A stretch of 64,000 nt of DNA from Pseudooceanicola spongiae (GCF_014899185.1 NZ_CP045201.1:3449501-3513500), one strand, 5' to 3'. Shown: positions 19,700 to 29,629, numbered from the stretch's first letter. Notes: generated by a model from the letters alone, not told the origin. Program-made: numbers and translations.

Positions 19700-21006
19700 T
19701 CCGCTTCGTTCTGCCCGTCGTTCTGGCGCTGAGCGCGTTTCAGGCCCATGCCGAGATCAAGATCCAGCAGGTCACCAGCCCCGGCGGTATCTCGGCCTGG
19801 CTGGTCGAGGAGCACTCGATCCCCTTCACCGCGCTCGACATGCGTTTCGCCGGGGGCGCGGCGCTGGACGAGGCTGGCAAGCGCGGTGCGACCTATCTGA
19901 TGTCGGGCCTGCTTGAGGAAGGCACGGGCGACATGGACGCCCGCGATTTCGCCAAGGCCGAGGATGCGCTGGCCGCCAGCTATGGCTATTCCGCCAACTC
20001 TGACAGCATGTCGATCTCGGCCCGCTTCCTGAGCGAAAACCGTGACGAGGCCGTCGACCTGCTGCGCCGCAGCATTGTCGAGCCGACCTTCTCTGAGGAT
20101 GCCATCGCCCGCGTCAAGGATCAGGTGCTGTCGGGGATTCGCGCCGATGCCGAGGATCCCTCCAGCATCGCCTCCAGTAAATTCGATGCGCTGGCGTATG
20201 GAGATCACCCCTATGCCACGGCCATCGAGGGCACCGAGGACAGCGTTGCGGCCCTGACCCGCGACGATCTGATGACCGCCAAGAACAATGTGCTGGTCAA
20301 GGACCGCGTCAGCATTGCCGCCGTTGGGGACATCACCCCCGAACAGCTGGGGACGCTGCTTGATTCGCTGCTGGGCGCTCTGCCGACTGGCGGCGCGCCA
20401 TTGCCCCAGACGGTAGACCTGTCGCTGACACCGGGCGTCACCATCGTGCCTTACGACACGCCGCAGGCTCAGGTGGTCTGGGGGCAGAAGGGCCTCGGGA
20501 TGGAAGATCCCGATTTCTTCGCCGCCTATCTGCTGAACACGATCCTCGGCGGCGGGGGCTTTGAAAGCCGCCTGATGCATGAGGTGCGTGAAAAGCGTGG
20601 GCTGACCTATGGCGTCTATTCCTATCTCGCCGACCGTGATTTCGCCGATCTCTGGGGCGGGTCCGTCGCCTCGGCGAATGACCGCGTGGCCGAGTCGATC
20701 AGCGTCATTCGCGACGAATGGGCCCGCATCGCCAAGGACGGCGTCACGGAGGAGGAGCTGGACAGCGCCAAGAAATACCTGACCGGCGCCTATCCGCTGC
20801 GCTTTGACGGCAATGGCACCATCGCCAGCATCCTCGTCGGCATGCAGCACGACAACATGCCGATCGATTATCCCGCGACGCGCAACGACAAGGTCAACGC
20901 GGTCACGCTGGAGGAAATCAACCGTGTCGCGCGCGAACGCCTGCACCCCGACCAGCTGCGCTTTGTCGTCGTCGGCAAGCCGGTGGGTCTCGACCCTGTC
21001 AACTGA
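19696..21006 (+). CDS. M16 family protein lacking the zinc motif (partner subunit)
   Basis: A 436-residue exported paralogue of the preceding peptidase. The signal peptide is MIRFVLPVVLALSAFQAHA. Where the catalytic protein has HFLEH, this one has YLMSGLLEEGT, so zinc ligands are absent. The second half keeps the M16 C-terminal pattern, including GGGGFESRLMHEVREKRGLTYGVYS, whose Arg and Tyr contribute to substrate binding in heterodimeric M16 enzymes. The ATG overlaps the upstream stop (ATGA). A strong terminator follows directly. Confidence 0.93.
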   Translation: MIRFVLPVVLALSAFQAHAEIKIQQVTSPGGISAWLVEEHSIPFTALDMRFAGGAALDEAGKRGATYLMSGLLEEGTGDMDARDFAKAEDALAASYGYSANSDSMSISARFLSENRDEAVDLLRRSIVEPTFSEDAIARVKDQVLSGIRADAEDPSSIASSKFDALAYGDHPYATAIEGTEDSVAALTRDDLMTAKNNVLVKDRVSIAAVGDITPEQLGTLLDSLLGALPTGGAPLPQTVDLSLTPGVTIVPYDTPQAQVVWGQKGLGMEDPDFFAAYLLNTILGGGGFESRLMHEVREKRGLTYGVYSYLADRDFADLWGGSVASANDRVAESISVIRDEWARIAKDGVTEEELDSAKKYLTGAYPLRFDGNGTIASILVGMQHDNMPIDYPATRNDKVNAVTLEEINRVARERLHPDQLRFVVVGKPVGLDPVN

Positions 21007-21021
21007 TCCGCACCAAACGAA

Positions 21022-21048
21022 AAAAGGGGGGCCGCGTGCCCCCCTTTT
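21022..21048. terminator. Bidirectional rho-independent terminator
   Basis: A perfect 10-bp stem, AAAAGGGGGG against CCCCCCTTTT, with a 7-base loop. A and T tracts on the two sides let it serve both converging genes, the M16 pair and the asparaginase. Confidence 0.9.
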
Positions 21049-21066
21049 GCTGTCCGAAGCCCTGTT

Positions 21067-22065
21067 TTACGCCGGAAAACCGGGCGCGGGCCGGATCACG
21101 CCGGTGTCCACGCCGCGCCGGTTCAGCATCGGCACGTTCATCCGTTTGCGCGCCGCCGGATGGTTCGGATCCAGCACGCCCAGATTCGCCAGAATCGCGG
21201 TGATGGCGCATTCGCTGGCACGCGTCCCGCCATCGAGAATTTTCAGCGCCACGCCCAGACCCAGCTCAGGGATGATGGCGACGAACACCGCTTCGGCCCC
21301 GGTCTTGATCGCGACGCGGCCATTCATGGCGCGCATCAGCTCGGTGCAGGCGCGGGTCTCGCCCGCCACCATCTCGGGGAAGGCGGCCATGGCGCGGGTC
21401 AGCCGCGCGGCGGCCTTTTCGCGCACCGAGCTGCCGTTATGCGCATTGGCAAAGAACGCCATGGCGCGCGCCAGACCGGTCACCGTGGTGGCAAAGTTCG
21501 GCGCCGAACAGCCGTCGATGCCATAGCCGGGGCTGTCCATGCCGGTGACGCTCTCAAACGCCTCGCGCACAGCCTTTTGCACCGGGTGATCCGGCTCGAC
21601 ATATTCCGAGCCGCCGCCGAGATGCCGGTTCAGCGTCAGAAAGCCCGAATGCTTGCCCGAGCAGTTGTTGTGATACTGGCATGGGCTCGAGTCGGTCTTG
21701 ATCAGCGCATGCAGCGCCGGGATATCGTCGGGCATCTGCGGGCCACAGCGGAAATCCTCGTCCGTCATCCCCATATCGGCCAGCCAGCTTTGCACCGCGT
21801 CGGTATGGATCGCCGCGCCATTGTGCGAGGCGCAGGACAGTGCCAGTTGCTTTTCGCTGAGACCTGCGGCGTCGGCGGCCCCTGATTCCACCAGTGGCAG
21901 CGCCTGCAGCATCTTGCACGACGAGCGCGGCAGGATCAGCGCATCCGGGTCGCCCCAGGCGCGAATGACCGCTCCGTGCGTGTCAACGATGGCTGCGTGA
22001 CCGTAGTGAACGGACTCGCAGAACGGCCCGCGCCAGACCTCAACCAGTTTCTCTGCGCCGGTCAT
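21067..22065 (-). CDS. Asparaginase (Asparaginase_II / thermolabile rhizobial type)
   Basis: A 332-residue protein of the PF06089 asparaginase family, unrelated to the classical E. coli enzymes; characterised rhizobial members hydrolyse L-asparagine to aspartate and ammonia. Family blocks are LPRSSCKMLQALPLVESGAAD, LALSCASHNGAAIHT, NNCSGKHSGFLTL and GYGIDGCSAPNFATTV; the SxxK and conserved Cys/Ser positions are all present. GGGAAG 5 bases before the ATG fixes the start; an ATG 12 codons upstream has no such site. Confidence 0.9.
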   Translation of the reverse strand: MTGAEKLVEVWRGPFCESVHYGHAAIVDTHGAVIRAWGDPDALILPRSSCKMLQALPLVESGAADAAGLSEKQLALSCASHNGAAIHTDAVQSWLADMGMTDEDFRCGPQMPDDIPALHALIKTDSSPCQYHNNCSGKHSGFLTLNRHLGGGSEYVEPDHPVQKAVREAFESVTGMDSPGYGIDGCSAPNFATTVTGLARAMAFFANAHNGSSVREKAAARLTRAMAAFPEMVAGETRACTELMRAMNGRVAIKTGAEAVFVAIIPELGLGVALKILDGGTRASECAITAILANLGVLDPNHPAARKRMNVPMLNRRGVDTGVIRPAPGFPA

Positions 22066-22227
22066 GATAACTTCCCTTTGATTTGTGCGGTTTCTTGCCA
22101 ATCAGCCTTTCGCATGTGGCAGATTCCGCGCTAATAATGCAATGTCGAGATCGCGAGACAGCCCCGAGAGATGGCGACTAGGCCACGGGGGCACGGCAGA
22201 GGCAAGGACGGCTTGGAGGCTGGACAG

Positions 22228-22761
22228 ATGACATTTGGGAAGTTGGGTGCGGCAGTCGCCGTGATGGCGTTTGCGGCAGCCGGTGCCACGACAGGTGCCA
22301 TGGCACAAACGGTCAGCGAAAATCAGGTCGCCGCCAAGACGGACTGGAGCGTTTTCGAAGAACCCGATCCCAAGGAATGCTGGGCGGTGTCTGAACCGAA
22401 GAAAACGGTCAATTCGAAAGACGGCAAACCGATCGAGGTGCGCCGCAGCGAAATCCAGTTGATGGCGTTCTTCCGCCCCGGCGCGGATCTCACGGGGCAG
22501 ATCGCCTTTACCGGCGGCTATCCCTTCGCGGATGGCTCGACCGTCAACATGGCGATCGGCGACAACAAGTTTGAGCTCTACACCCAAGGCGAATGGGCCT
22601 GGCCGGGTCCGGGCGACGATGCCAAGATCCTGGCGGCCCTGCGCGGCGGCACCGATGCCGTGCTCAGCGCACGTTCGGGTCGTGGCACGCAGACCAAGGA
22701 CACCTTCTCGCTGATGGGCTTCACCGCCGCAGTCGAGGATGCGGCCAAGCGCTGCAAATAA
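22228..22761 (+). CDS. Invasion-associated locus B (IalB) family protein
   Basis: A 177-residue exported protein. A signal peptide (MTFGKLGAAVAVMAFAAAGATTGAMA) precedes the IalB-like domain: ECWAVSEPKK, then RRSEIQLMAFFRPG, IAFTGGYPFADGSTVNMAIGDNKFELYT and the terminal FTAAVEDAAKRC. Two conserved cysteines (one early, one at the end) may pair. The name comes from Bartonella erythrocyte invasion; in environmental Rhodobacteraceae the role is unknown. GGAGG lies 8 bases before the chosen ATG. Confidence 0.88.
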   Translation: MTFGKLGAAVAVMAFAAAGATTGAMAQTVSENQVAAKTDWSVFEEPDPKECWAVSEPKKTVNSKDGKPIEVRRSEIQLMAFFRPGADLTGQIAFTGGYPFADGSTVNMAIGDNKFELYTQGEWAWPGPGDDAKILAALRGGTDAVLSARSGRGTQTKDTFSLMGFTAAVEDAAKRCK

Positions 22762-22810
22762 GCGGTCAGGCGCGGGTTTTAGCGTCAGCCGCAGACCAGA
22801 TATGTAGGGC

Positions 22811-22842
22811 AGGGGGTGTGACAGTGTCACGCGCCCTGTTTT
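22811..22842 (+). terminator. Rho-independent terminator after the IalB-family gene
   Basis: A 12-bp stem (AGGGGGTGTGAC against GTCACGCGCCCT, one mismatch and one G-T pair), a 3-base loop AGT, then GTTTT. It separates this gene from rlmN. Confidence 0.7.
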
Positions 22843-22893
22843 CATGTGGATAAGAATCCCCTATATGGGCAGACTTCCAGCAGGAGCCCGATC

Positions 22894-24129
22894 ATGACCG
22901 CCACGACCGACAGCACCCCGACCAGCCAAGCGCCCGACCTCCAGACGACCCGCAGCACCCCTGCGGCGCCGATCACGCAGGATGTCATGACGATCCCGCG
23001 CAAGCTGCCCGAGGGACCGGTGAACCTTGTCGGCCTGACGCGCCCGGCCCTGCTCGAGGCGCTGATCGCCGCTGGCACGCCCGAAAAACAGGGCAAGATG
23101 CGGGTCAATCAGGTCTGGCAATGGCTCTATCACTGGGGCGTGCGCGACTTTGCGAAGATGACCAACCTGTCGAAGGACTACCGCGCCCTGCTGGCCGACA
23201 ACTTCGTCATCGACCTGCCCGAGATCGTGTCCAAGCAGGTCTCCTCCGACGGCACCCGCAAGTACCTCGTGCGCATCGCCGGCGGTCACGAGGTCGAGGT
23301 GGTCTATATCCCCGAAACCGACCGCGGCACGCTGTGCATTTCCTCTCAGGTCGGCTGCACGCTGACCTGCTCGTTCTGCCATACGGGCACGCAGAAACTG
23401 GTGCGCAACCTGACGCCGGGCGAAATCGTCGGCCAGGTCATGCTGGCGCGCGACGACCTTGGTGAATGGCCCGTCCCCGGTGCGCCTCGGGACGAAACCC
23501 GCCTGCTCTCCAACGTCGTGTTGATGGGCATGGGCGAACCGCTTTACAACTTCGACAACGTGCGCGACGCGATGAAGATCGCGATGGACCCCGAGGGCAT
23601 CTCGCTCTCGCGCCGCCGCATCACCCTCTCCACCTCCGGCGTCGTCCCCGAAATCGCCCGCGCGGCCGAGGAAATCGGCTGCCTCCTCGCGGTCTCCTTC
23701 CACGCTACCACGGACGAGGTCCGCGACAAGCTGGTGCCGATCAACAAGCGCTGGAACATCGAAACCCTGCTGAACACCCTGCGCGACTACCCGCGCCTGT
23801 CCAACTCCGAACGCATCACGTTTGAATATGTGATGCTGAAAGACGTCAACGACAGCGACGCCGACGCCCGCCGTCTGGTCAAGCTGATCAGCGGCATCCC
23901 CGCCAAGATCAACCTGATCCCCTTCAACGAATGGCCCGGCGCCCCCTACCAGCGCAGCGATCAGGACCGCATCAAGGCCTTCGCCGATGTCGTCTACAAA
24001 GCCGGCTACGCCAGCCCGATCCGCACCCCGCGCGGCGAAGACATCATGGCCGCCTGTGGCCAGCTGAAATCGGCGACAGAGCGCGCCCGCAAATCCCGCA
24101 AGGACATCGCGCAAGAGGCGGGGCTCTAA
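22894..24129 (+). CDS. rlmN: Dual-specificity 23S rRNA/tRNA adenine-C2 methyltransferase RlmN
   Basis: A 411-residue radical-SAM enzyme methylating A2503 of 23S rRNA and A37 of some tRNAs. The iron-sulfur motif CxxxCxxC is CTLTCSFC within [22 protein letters not shown]-type sequence. Other blocks are [30 protein letters not shown] and [15 protein letters not shown]. The acceptor Cys lies near the end in [16 protein letters not shown] is 7 bases before the chosen ATG; the N-terminal ~45 residues are an extension rich in Thr and Pro, longer than in E. coli RlmN. Confidence 0.96.
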   Translation: MTATTDSTPTSQAPDLQTTRSTPAAPITQDVMTIPRKLPEGPVNLVGLTRPALLEALIAAGTPEKQGKMRVNQVWQWLYHWGVRDFAKMTNLSKDYRALLADNFVIDLPEIVSKQVSSDGTRKYLVRIAGGHEVEVVYIPETDRGTLCISSQVGCTLTCSFCHTGTQKLVRNLTPGEIVGQVMLARDDLGEWPVPGAPRDETRLLSNVVLMGMGEPLYNFDNVRDAMKIAMDPEGISLSRRRITLSTSGVVPEIARAAEEIGCLLAVSFHATTDEVRDKLVPINKRWNIETLLNTLRDYPRLSNSERITFEYVMLKDVNDSDADARRLVKLISGIPAKINLIPFNEWPGAPYQRSDQDRIKAFADVVYKAGYASPIRTPRGEDIMAACGQLKSATERARKSRKDIAQEAGL

Positions 24130-24156
24130 AGACCCCCGCCGCCACCGGCCTCCCCG

Positions 24157-24188
24157 TCATCTTGCCTGTAAATACTTCCGCCGGAGGC
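24157..24188 (+). repeat. Short intergenic repeat, copy B
   Basis: GTCATCTTGCC then a short variable part, AAATACTTCCG and CCGGAGGC. It is nearly identical to the reverse complement of copy C (58413-58443). It sits between the converging rlmN and acr3 genes. Confidence 0.75.
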
Positions 24189-24204
24189 TGGCGCGCAGCG
24201 CCAA

Positions 24205-25263
24205 TCAGGCCTTGCGCACAGCCTTCGGTTTCGGTTTTGCCCGTGCCCGCTTCGGCTTGGGGAATCTTGCTTGCGTCCGGTTGGCGAACCAGACCAGCGA
24301 CAGCATCACCGGCACCTCGACCAGCACACCGACCACGGTGGCCAGCGCCGCTCCCGAGTTCAAGCCGAACAGGCTGATCGCCACCGCCACCGCCAGCTCA
24401 AAGAAATTCGACGTCCCGATCAGCGCACAGGGCGCCGCGATCTTGTGCGGCACCTTCATGGCAAAAGCCGCGCCATAGGCGATGGCGAAGATCCCATAGC
24501 TCTGGATCAGGATCGGCACTGCGATCAGCGCGATGATCAGCGGATCATAGAGGATCACATCCCCCTGCAACCCGAACAGGATCGCCACCGTTACGATCAG
24601 CCCCCCAATCGACACCGGCTTCATCTTGGCTGTGAAGGCGGCAATCGCCTTCGCGCTCCCCAACCGCCGCCGTGTCAGGATGCCCGCTACCAAGGGCGCG
24701 GCGACAAACAGCAGCACCGACAGGATCAGCGTGCTCCAGGGCACGACGATATCCGTGACCCCCAGCAGGAAGGCCACCAGCGGCGCAAAGGCCACCACCA
24801 TGATCAGATCGTTCACCGTCACCTGCACCAGCGTATAGGCCGGATCGCCCTTGGTCAGGTTCGACCAGATGAACACCATCGCCGTGCAGGGCGCCGCCCC
24901 CAGCAGGATCAGCCCGGCGATATACTCTGGCGCCAGCTCTGCCGACACGATCGGCGCATAGATGTGGTTGAAGAACAGCACCGCCAGCGCCGCCATGGTG
25001 AAGGGCTTGATCAGCCAGTTCACCACCAGTGTGATCACCAGCCCCTTCGGCTGCTTCATCACGCCCGAGATCGCCCCCGGATCGACCCCGATCATCATCG
25101 GATAGACCATCGCCCAGATCAGCACCGCCACGACAAGGTTCACATGCGCCACCTCGGCGCCCGCGATCAGGTCGAACAGCCCAGGCATCACGCTGCCGAG
25201 GCCAACGCCGATGGCAATCGCCAGCACGACCCACAGGGTCAGGTATCTCTCAAACAGGCTCAT
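24205..25263 (-). CDS. acr3: Arsenite efflux transporter Acr3
   Basis: A 352-residue membrane protein with about ten hydrophobic segments, of the BASS/Acr3 family that expels As(III) using the proton gradient. The conserved transport cysteine is in [20 protein letters not shown] and the conserved glutamate in [20 protein letters not shown]. The [11 protein letters not shown] block after the third segment is also typical. The C-terminal tail is strongly basic ([17 protein letters not shown]). It is last in the arsenic operon, overlapping the arsJ stop by 4 bases. Confidence 0.95.
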   Translation of the reverse strand: MSLFERYLTLWVVLAIAIGVGLGSVMPGLFDLIAGAEVAHVNLVVAVLIWAMVYPMMIGVDPGAISGVMKQPKGLVITLVVNWLIKPFTMAALAVLFFNHIYAPIVSAELAPEYIAGLILLGAAPCTAMVFIWSNLTKGDPAYTLVQVTVNDLIMVVAFAPLVAFLLGVTDIVVPWSTLILSVLLFVAAPLVAGILTRRRLGSAKAIAAFTAKMKPVSIGGLIVTVAILFGLQGDVILYDPLIIALIAVPILIQSYGIFAIAYGAAFAMKVPHKIAAPCALIGTSNFFELAVAVAISLFGLNSGAALATVVGVLVEVPVMLSLVWFANRTQARFPKPKRARAKPKPKAVRKA

Positions 25264-26513
25264 CTGCGGGTGTCCTTCTCTTCAAGCCGCCCCGCGCCAT
25301 AGCGACTGAGCAGCAGCATCACCGCCGCGGTGGCCAGACAGGCAGGCAGCCCGCCCAGCTGATAGCTGAGGCCCGACAGCAGCGTGCCCAGCAATCGCCC
25401 CGCAGCATTGGCCATGTAGTAGAAACCCACGTCCATTGTCACCCGCTCGCCCGAGGTAAAGGCGAGGATCAGGTAGGAATGCAGCGACGAATTCACCGCA
25501 AAGACCGCTCCGAACACCAGCAGCCCCGCGACGATCACCCCCGTCAGCCATGGCGCAGGCTCGCCCGCCGCGCAGACCAGCACCGCCAACAGCGCCGGCA
25601 CCGCCACCAGCGCGGACACCCAATGACGGGCCGAGGCGACGAGGTCGCCTTCGGACCGGCTTTTCGCCCTGAGCAACCTCGGCGCCCAAGCCTGCACCGC
25701 GCCATACAGGATCGTCCAGACGGCCATGAAGCTGCCAATGGCAAAGAAGGCCGCGCGGTTGCCCGCCTCGGTCCCGTCAGACAGTACCGCGTAGAAATAG
25801 ATCGGGATGCCGACGACGAACCAGACATCGCGCGCGCCGAACAGGAACACCCGCGCAAAGCTCAGCCAGTTGACGTTTGTGTCCTTGGAGAAAACCTCGG
25901 AAAACTTCGCCCCCTTGCGCCCCTTCGGCAGCCCCTCCGGCATCCAGAGCGCCACGGCGGCGAGGATCAGCGCCAGCACCAGCGCCATCCCCAGCACCGA
26001 GCCGGTGAAGCCCACGACCCCCAGCAGCACCGCGCCGAGCAGAAAGCCCGCGCCCTTTACCGCGTTCTTCGACCCCGTCAGCACCGCGACCCAGGCGAAC
26101 AGCCCACCCTGACCCGCAGGCGCCAGCAGCTTGACCGCGGATTTCGACGACATCTTCGCCAGATCCTTGGCCACGCCGGACGCGCCCTGCACCGCCATGA
26201 CATAGGCGACCGATCCCCAAAGGCTCCACGCGGGGTCGAGCGCCGCCAGCGCGACCAGCGCCAGCACCTGCAAAGCAAGCCCGGCATAAAGCGTCCGCGT
26301 CAGCCCGAACCGCGCCGCGATCCACCCCGCCGACAGGTTCGTCACGACCCCCGCCACCTCATAGAGCACAAACAGATAGGCCAGCTGCACCGGCGAAAAG
26401 CCAAGGCCATGGAAATGCAGCAGCACCAGCATCCGCAGCGCCCCGTCGCTGAGCATAAAGGCCCAGTAGGCGGCGGTGACGGCGATATAGGCGGACAGGC
26501 CAGCCGGTCTCAC
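25260..26513 (-). CDS. arsJ: Organoarsenical efflux MFS transporter ArsJ
   Basis: A 417-residue MFS protein. ArsJ exports 1-arseno-3-phosphoglycerate, made from arsenate by the partner GAPDH; the compound falls apart outside, so the pair acts as an arsenate efflux pathway. Visible ArsJ-like features are the N-terminal [27 protein letters not shown] region, [15 protein letters not shown] and [19 protein letters not shown]. The GTG start overlaps the gapdh stop (GTGA); a longer frame upstream is inside that gene. The stop overlaps the acr3 ATG. Confidence 0.94.
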   Translation of the reverse strand: MRPAGLSAYIAVTAAYWAFMLSDGALRMLVLLHFHGLGFSPVQLAYLFVLYEVAGVVTNLSAGWIAARFGLTRTLYAGLALQVLALVALAALDPAWSLWGSVAYVMAVQGASGVAKDLAKMSSKSAVKLLAPAGQGGLFAWVAVLTGSKNAVKGAGFLLGAVLLGVVGFTGSVLGMALVLALILAAVALWMPEGLPKGRKGAKFSEVFSKDTNVNWLSFARVFLFGARDVWFVVGIPIYFYAVLSDGTEAGNRAAFFAIGSFMAVWTILYGAVQAWAPRLLRAKSRSEGDLVASARHWVSALVAVPALLAVLVCAAGEPAPWLTGVIVAGLLVFGAVFAVNSSLHSYLILAFTSGERVTMDVGFYYMANAAGRLLGTLLSGLSYQLGGLPACLATAAVMLLLSRYGAGRLEEKDTRR

Positions 26514-27508
26514 AACGCGTCGCCGACCATGCGGGCGACGTCGATCAGGCGATGCGCATAGCCCCACTCGTTGTCATACCAGGCATAGATCTTCACCTGC
26601 GTGCCGTTGATCACCATGGTCGAGGGCGCGTCGATGATCGAACTGCGCGGGTCATTGACGTAATCCGCCGAAACGAGCGGCCGCGTCTCGTACCCCAGAA
26701 TCCCGCGCAATGGCCCCTCGGCAGCGGCCTTGAGCAGCGCGTTGACCTCCTCGACACTGGTGGCGCGCTCCACCTCGAAGACGCAATCGGTGAGGGAGGC
26801 ATTCAGCAGCGGCACCCGCACCGCATGGCCGTTCAGCTTGCCGGTCAGTTCGGGATAGATCAGCGTGATCGCCGTGGCGCTGCCGGTCGTCGTCGGGATC
26901 AGCGAATTCAACGCCGAACGCGCCCGCCGCAGATCCTTCGCGGGGCGGTCCACCATGGTCTGCGTATTGGTCACATCGTGGATCGTGGTGATCGAGCCGT
27001 GCCGGATGCCCAGCCCCTCATGGATCACCTTCACCACGGGGGCGAGGCAGTTTGTCGTGCAGCTCGCCGCCGTGACGATCCTGTGCTGATCCGCGTCGTA
27101 ATCGTGGTTGTTCACGCCATAGACGATATTGGCGGTCGGCCCGTCCTTGACGGGGGCCGAGACGATGACCTTCTTCACCCCGGCCGCGAAATAGGGCGCC
27201 AGCGCGGCCTCGGTCTTGAATTTGCCGGTGCAGTCGATAACCACGTCGACACCCTCCAGCGGCAGGGCGGCCAGTTCCTTGGTGCCGATAAAGGGCAGGC
27301 GGGTGCCGTCGATGGTGACGCTGGTGTCATCCGCCGAAATCTCGGCCCGCCAGCGGCCATGCACCGTGTCGAACTCCAGCAGATGCGCATGCATCGCGGC
27401 GTCGCCGGTGGCATCGTTGATCCAGGCGATCTTCGCGCCGCTTTCCAGCAGCGGGCGCAGCGCCAGCTTGCCGATGCGGCCAAGTCCGTTCAGGGCGTAG
27501 GTGGTCAT
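26510..27508 (-). CDS. ArsJ-associated glyceraldehyde-3-phosphate dehydrogenase
   Basis: A 332-residue GAPDH. The NAD-binding start is [15 protein letters not shown], the catalytic nucleophile is Cys150 in [10 protein letters not shown], and [12 protein letters not shown] is the usual C-terminal block. Placed between the arsR-arsC fusion and arsJ with 4-base overlaps, it is expected to form 1-arseno-3-phosphoglycerate from arsenate and glyceraldehyde-3-phosphate rather than to serve central glycolysis. The start overlaps the stop of the regulator gene (ATGA). Confidence 0.93.
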   Translation of the reverse strand: MTTYALNGLGRIGKLALRPLLESGAKIAWINDATGDAAMHAHLLEFDTVHGRWRAEISADDTSVTIDGTRLPFIGTKELAALPLEGVDVVIDCTGKFKTEAALAPYFAAGVKKVIVSAPVKDGPTANIVYGVNNHDYDADQHRIVTAASCTTNCLAPVVKVIHEGLGIRHGSITTIHDVTNTQTMVDRPAKDLRRARSALNSLIPTTTGSATAITLIYPELTGKLNGHAVRVPLLNASLTDCVFEVERATSVEEVNALLKAAAEGPLRGILGYETRPLVSADYVNDPRSSIIDAPSTMVINGTQVKIYAWYDNEWGYAHRLIDVARMVGDAL

Positions 27509-28275
27509 GCGGGTACTCCGGTATGGGCTATCGCGTCGAGGCCGCGCTGCAGGGCAGCCCGGTCGTGCGTGTCAACGGCCAAGGAAAGGAAAGCTGTGAG
27601 GCGCTGGTGCAGCGCGGCATAGGTCTGTTGAAAATCGCCCAGAGTCACCGGGTCGGGCAGACCCCAGTGGCTGGTCAGGGGCTGGCCGGGAAAGGCCGGG
27701 CAGTCCTCGTTCGCGGCGCGGTCGCAGAGGGTCAGCACGACGTCGACCTGTTCAGGCACCGCGTCAAAGCCCTTGCTGTGCAGGCCGTCCGTGTCGTGCC
27801 CCTGTGCGCGCAGCACCTCAAGCGCGAGCGGATGCGGCGCCCCGGCGGGCTGCTTGCCCGCGGAATGGACCGCAAAGCGCCCTGCGCCGAGGTCGCGCAA
27901 CAGTGCCTCGGCCATCAGTGAACGGGCGGAATTTCCGGTGCACAGGAACAGCACGCTGCGCGGCGCGGCCAGAGGCGCAAAGCACAGCTCCGGTCGGCTG
28001 CGGCAGCAATCGGCAAAGAGGTGGTTCAACATCATCGCGGCCGAGCCTACCTCGGCTCTGTAACGCAGCGATGTGCCCAGGCGGTCCTGCGTGATCAGCG
28101 CCGCCTTGCGCAGCGCCGAGAGGTAGACCGAGAGGGTAGAGTTCTTCAGCCCCGTTGCCTCCGCGATCTCGCCAGCAGGCAGAGCATCGGGGTAGCGGCG
28201 CATCAGCAGCCGCCAGATGCGCAGGCGTTGCGGGTGTCCAAGGGTGGCAAGTTGCGCGGCGAGTTCTATTTCCAT
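27505..28275 (-). CDS. ArsR-ArsC fusion: arsenic repressor joined to LMW-phosphatase-type arsenate reductase
   Basis: A 256-residue two-domain protein. Residues 1 to about 85 are an ArsR winged helix ([16 protein letters not shown], then [28 protein letters not shown]). Residues from about 106 form a low-molecular-weight phosphatase-like arsenate reductase with the CX5R loop Cys112-TGNSA-Arg118 and the WGLPDP catalytic-acid motif. Between them lie Cys90, Cys91 and Cys98 ([10 protein letters not shown]), a likely As(III)-sensing site. It heads the arsenic operon and probably represses it from the palindrome at its own start. The ATG has no ribosome site; an in-frame stop lies two codons upstream, so no longer start exists. 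Confidence 0.93.
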   Translation of the reverse strand: MEIELAAQLATLGHPQRLRIWRLLMRRYPDALPAGEIAEATGLKNSTLSVYLSALRKAALITQDRLGTSLRYRAEVGSAAMMLNHLFADCCRSRPELCFAPLAAPRSVLFLCTGNSARSLMAEALLRDLGAGRFAVHSAGKQPAGAPHPLALEVLRAQGHDTDGLHSKGFDAVPEQVDVVLTLCDRAANEDCPAFPGQPLTSHWGLPDPVTLGDFQQTYAALHQRLTAFLSLAVDTHDRAALQRGLDAIAHTGVPA

Positions 28276-28288
28276 ATTTCATGAAATA
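28275..28288. promoter_or_regulatory. Perfect 14-bp palindrome at the ars start: candidate ArsR operator
   Basis: TATTTCATGAAATA is fully palindromic, and its last base on the coding strand is the first base of the arsR-arsC start codon. AT-rich dyads of this kind at the head of an arsR operon are typical ArsR operators. The position at the initiation codon, and the lack of any ribosome site, suggest transcription starts very near the gene. Confidence 0.65.
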
Positions 28289-28330
28289 GGGGAGGGGCCG
28301 CCGCCGCGCAAATGAAGCTTTTGTAACGCC

Positions 28331-28969
28331 TCAGATGCGCAGGAAGGGCTGCGCCAGCCTCGGCAGGATCGAGTTGAAGCGCAGCCGCGCATCCGTCGCC
28401 GCAAGGCAGATGCAGGGCGCGCCTGCGTCGGCGGTCGGCGTATGCTCCAGATCCTCGTTCGCGACCTCGACGTCACCGACGCGGAACTGCCCGGTCTCAT
28501 CGCTGAACGCCCCCGACAGCACCATCGTCAACTCGATCCCGCGGTGGCCGTGATCCGGCACCGCCATACCGCCGGGGATATAGAGCAGGCGGACCGAGCC
28601 CTTGCCATCCTCAAACAGGATCTGCTGGCGCACGCCGCCGCCGGCCGAGCGCCAGCGCGGTGGCTGGTTGCCAAGGGCTGCGGCGATGGGGCCGGGGTAG
28701 ATGTCCATCCGCGGCACAGGCGCGGCCTGCACGGGCGCTTCGTCGAGACGGTCCATGACGCGGGCCAGCAGGTCGCCCTCGATCGGCAGCTCTGCACTCG
28801 TCGCCTCAAGCGCGGCACCGGCCAGCGTCTCATGCGCCTCAAGCGCCGCACGGCAGTCGTCACACATCGAGACATGCGCCGCGACGACCATCTCGAAGGC
28901 CGGCGGCAGGGTACCGGCGACATAGCCGGCAATCATTTCTTCGGGGATATGATGTGCAATCGCGCTCAT
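28331..28969 (-). CDS. chrR: ChrR-family anti-sigma factor
   Basis: A 212-residue zinc-binding anti-sigma factor. The N-terminal domain has His6 and His32-xxx-Cys36-xx-Cys39 (AHVSMCDDC), matching the zinc ligands of Rhodobacter sphaeroides ChrR. A cupin domain follows (about 110-195) with PDHGHRGIELTMVLSGAF, the metal-binding His and Glu motif needed there for the singlet-oxygen response. It should hold the upstream-encoded sigma factor inactive until singlet oxygen or a related signal. The ATG shares one base with the sigma-factor stop (TGATG). Confidence 0.93.
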   Translation of the reverse strand: MSAIAHHIPEEMIAGYVAGTLPPAFEMVVAAHVSMCDDCRAALEAHETLAGAALEATSAELPIEGDLLARVMDRLDEAPVQAAPVPRMDIYPGPIAAALGNQPPRWRSAGGGVRQQILFEDGKGSVRLLYIPGGMAVPDHGHRGIELTMVLSGAFSDETGQFRVGDVEVANEDLEHTPTADAGAPCICLAATDARLRFNSILPRLAQPFLRI

Positions 28970-29532
28970 CAGTTTCGCAAGTCCTTCAATTCATGCCTCA
29001 GACGGTCCAGCCCAAGGCGGATACGCGATTTGATCGTGCCCATCGGCAGGCCGGTTTCGGTCTGTATTTCCCGGTGCGTCAGGTCGCCGACATAGGCGCG
29101 CACGATCAGGTCGCGTTGTTCGGGGCTGAGGCGGCTCAGTGCCTCTTTCAGCTGGCCGGCCTCCTGCTCAAACGCGAGCAGATGGCCGGGATCTTCTTCG
29201 GGGCGCGTCTGCGTCTCGATCTCTTCGGGCAGCGGGCGCTGCGCCTTGCGGGCAATGTCGATCTGACGGTTGCGCGCAATCTTGTAGATCCAGCCAGAAA
29301 CCTGCGAGCGCGCAGGATCAAACTGCGCCGCCTTGTGCCAGACCGCCAGCATGACGTCCTGCACGATATCCTCGGCCGCCGCCGCGGGCACCCCCGAACG
29401 CATCAGCATCCCCTTAATCCTCGGGGCATAAAACCCGAAGAGCCTGGCAAAACTGGCGCGGTCGCGCTGGTCGCGCACGGCAAGCATCCACTCGATCTGT
29501 TCTGTCCGGTCCGTGTTCTGAACTTCGGCCAA
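28969..29532 (-). CDS. rpoE: ECF sigma factor RpoE (ECF11, ChrR-partnered)
   Basis: An ECF sigma factor with region 2 (FARLFGFYAPRIKGMLMRSG through EDIVQDVMLAVWHKA and GWIYKIARNRQIDIARK) and region 4 (LSPEQRDLIVRAYVGDLTHREIQTETGLPMGTIKSRIRLGLDRLR), linked to chrR. It directs the singlet-oxygen response in relatives. The start is uncertain. An ATG at 29625 would give 218 residues, but the predicted promoter begins transcription almost on top of it. A TTG at 29532 (187 residues) fits family length better; an ATG at 29487 is a shorter alternative. Confidence 0.93.
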   Translation of the reverse strand: MAEVQNTDRTEQIEWMLAVRDQRDRASFARLFGFYAPRIKGMLMRSGVPAAAAEDIVQDVMLAVWHKAAQFDPARSQVSGWIYKIARNRQIDIARKAQRPLPEEIETQTRPEEDPGHLLAFEQEAGQLKEALSRLSPEQRDLIVRAYVGDLTHREIQTETGLPMGTIKSRIRLGLDRLRHELKDLRN

Positions 29533-29629
29533 ATTCGCTCTGCCTTTCCGCGTCGCGGCACACGTCCCCCGAAAGCGGGGGCGCATCTGGAATAGTGTCG
29601 CAGGCATTGGGTCAGGGTTCAACATATGC

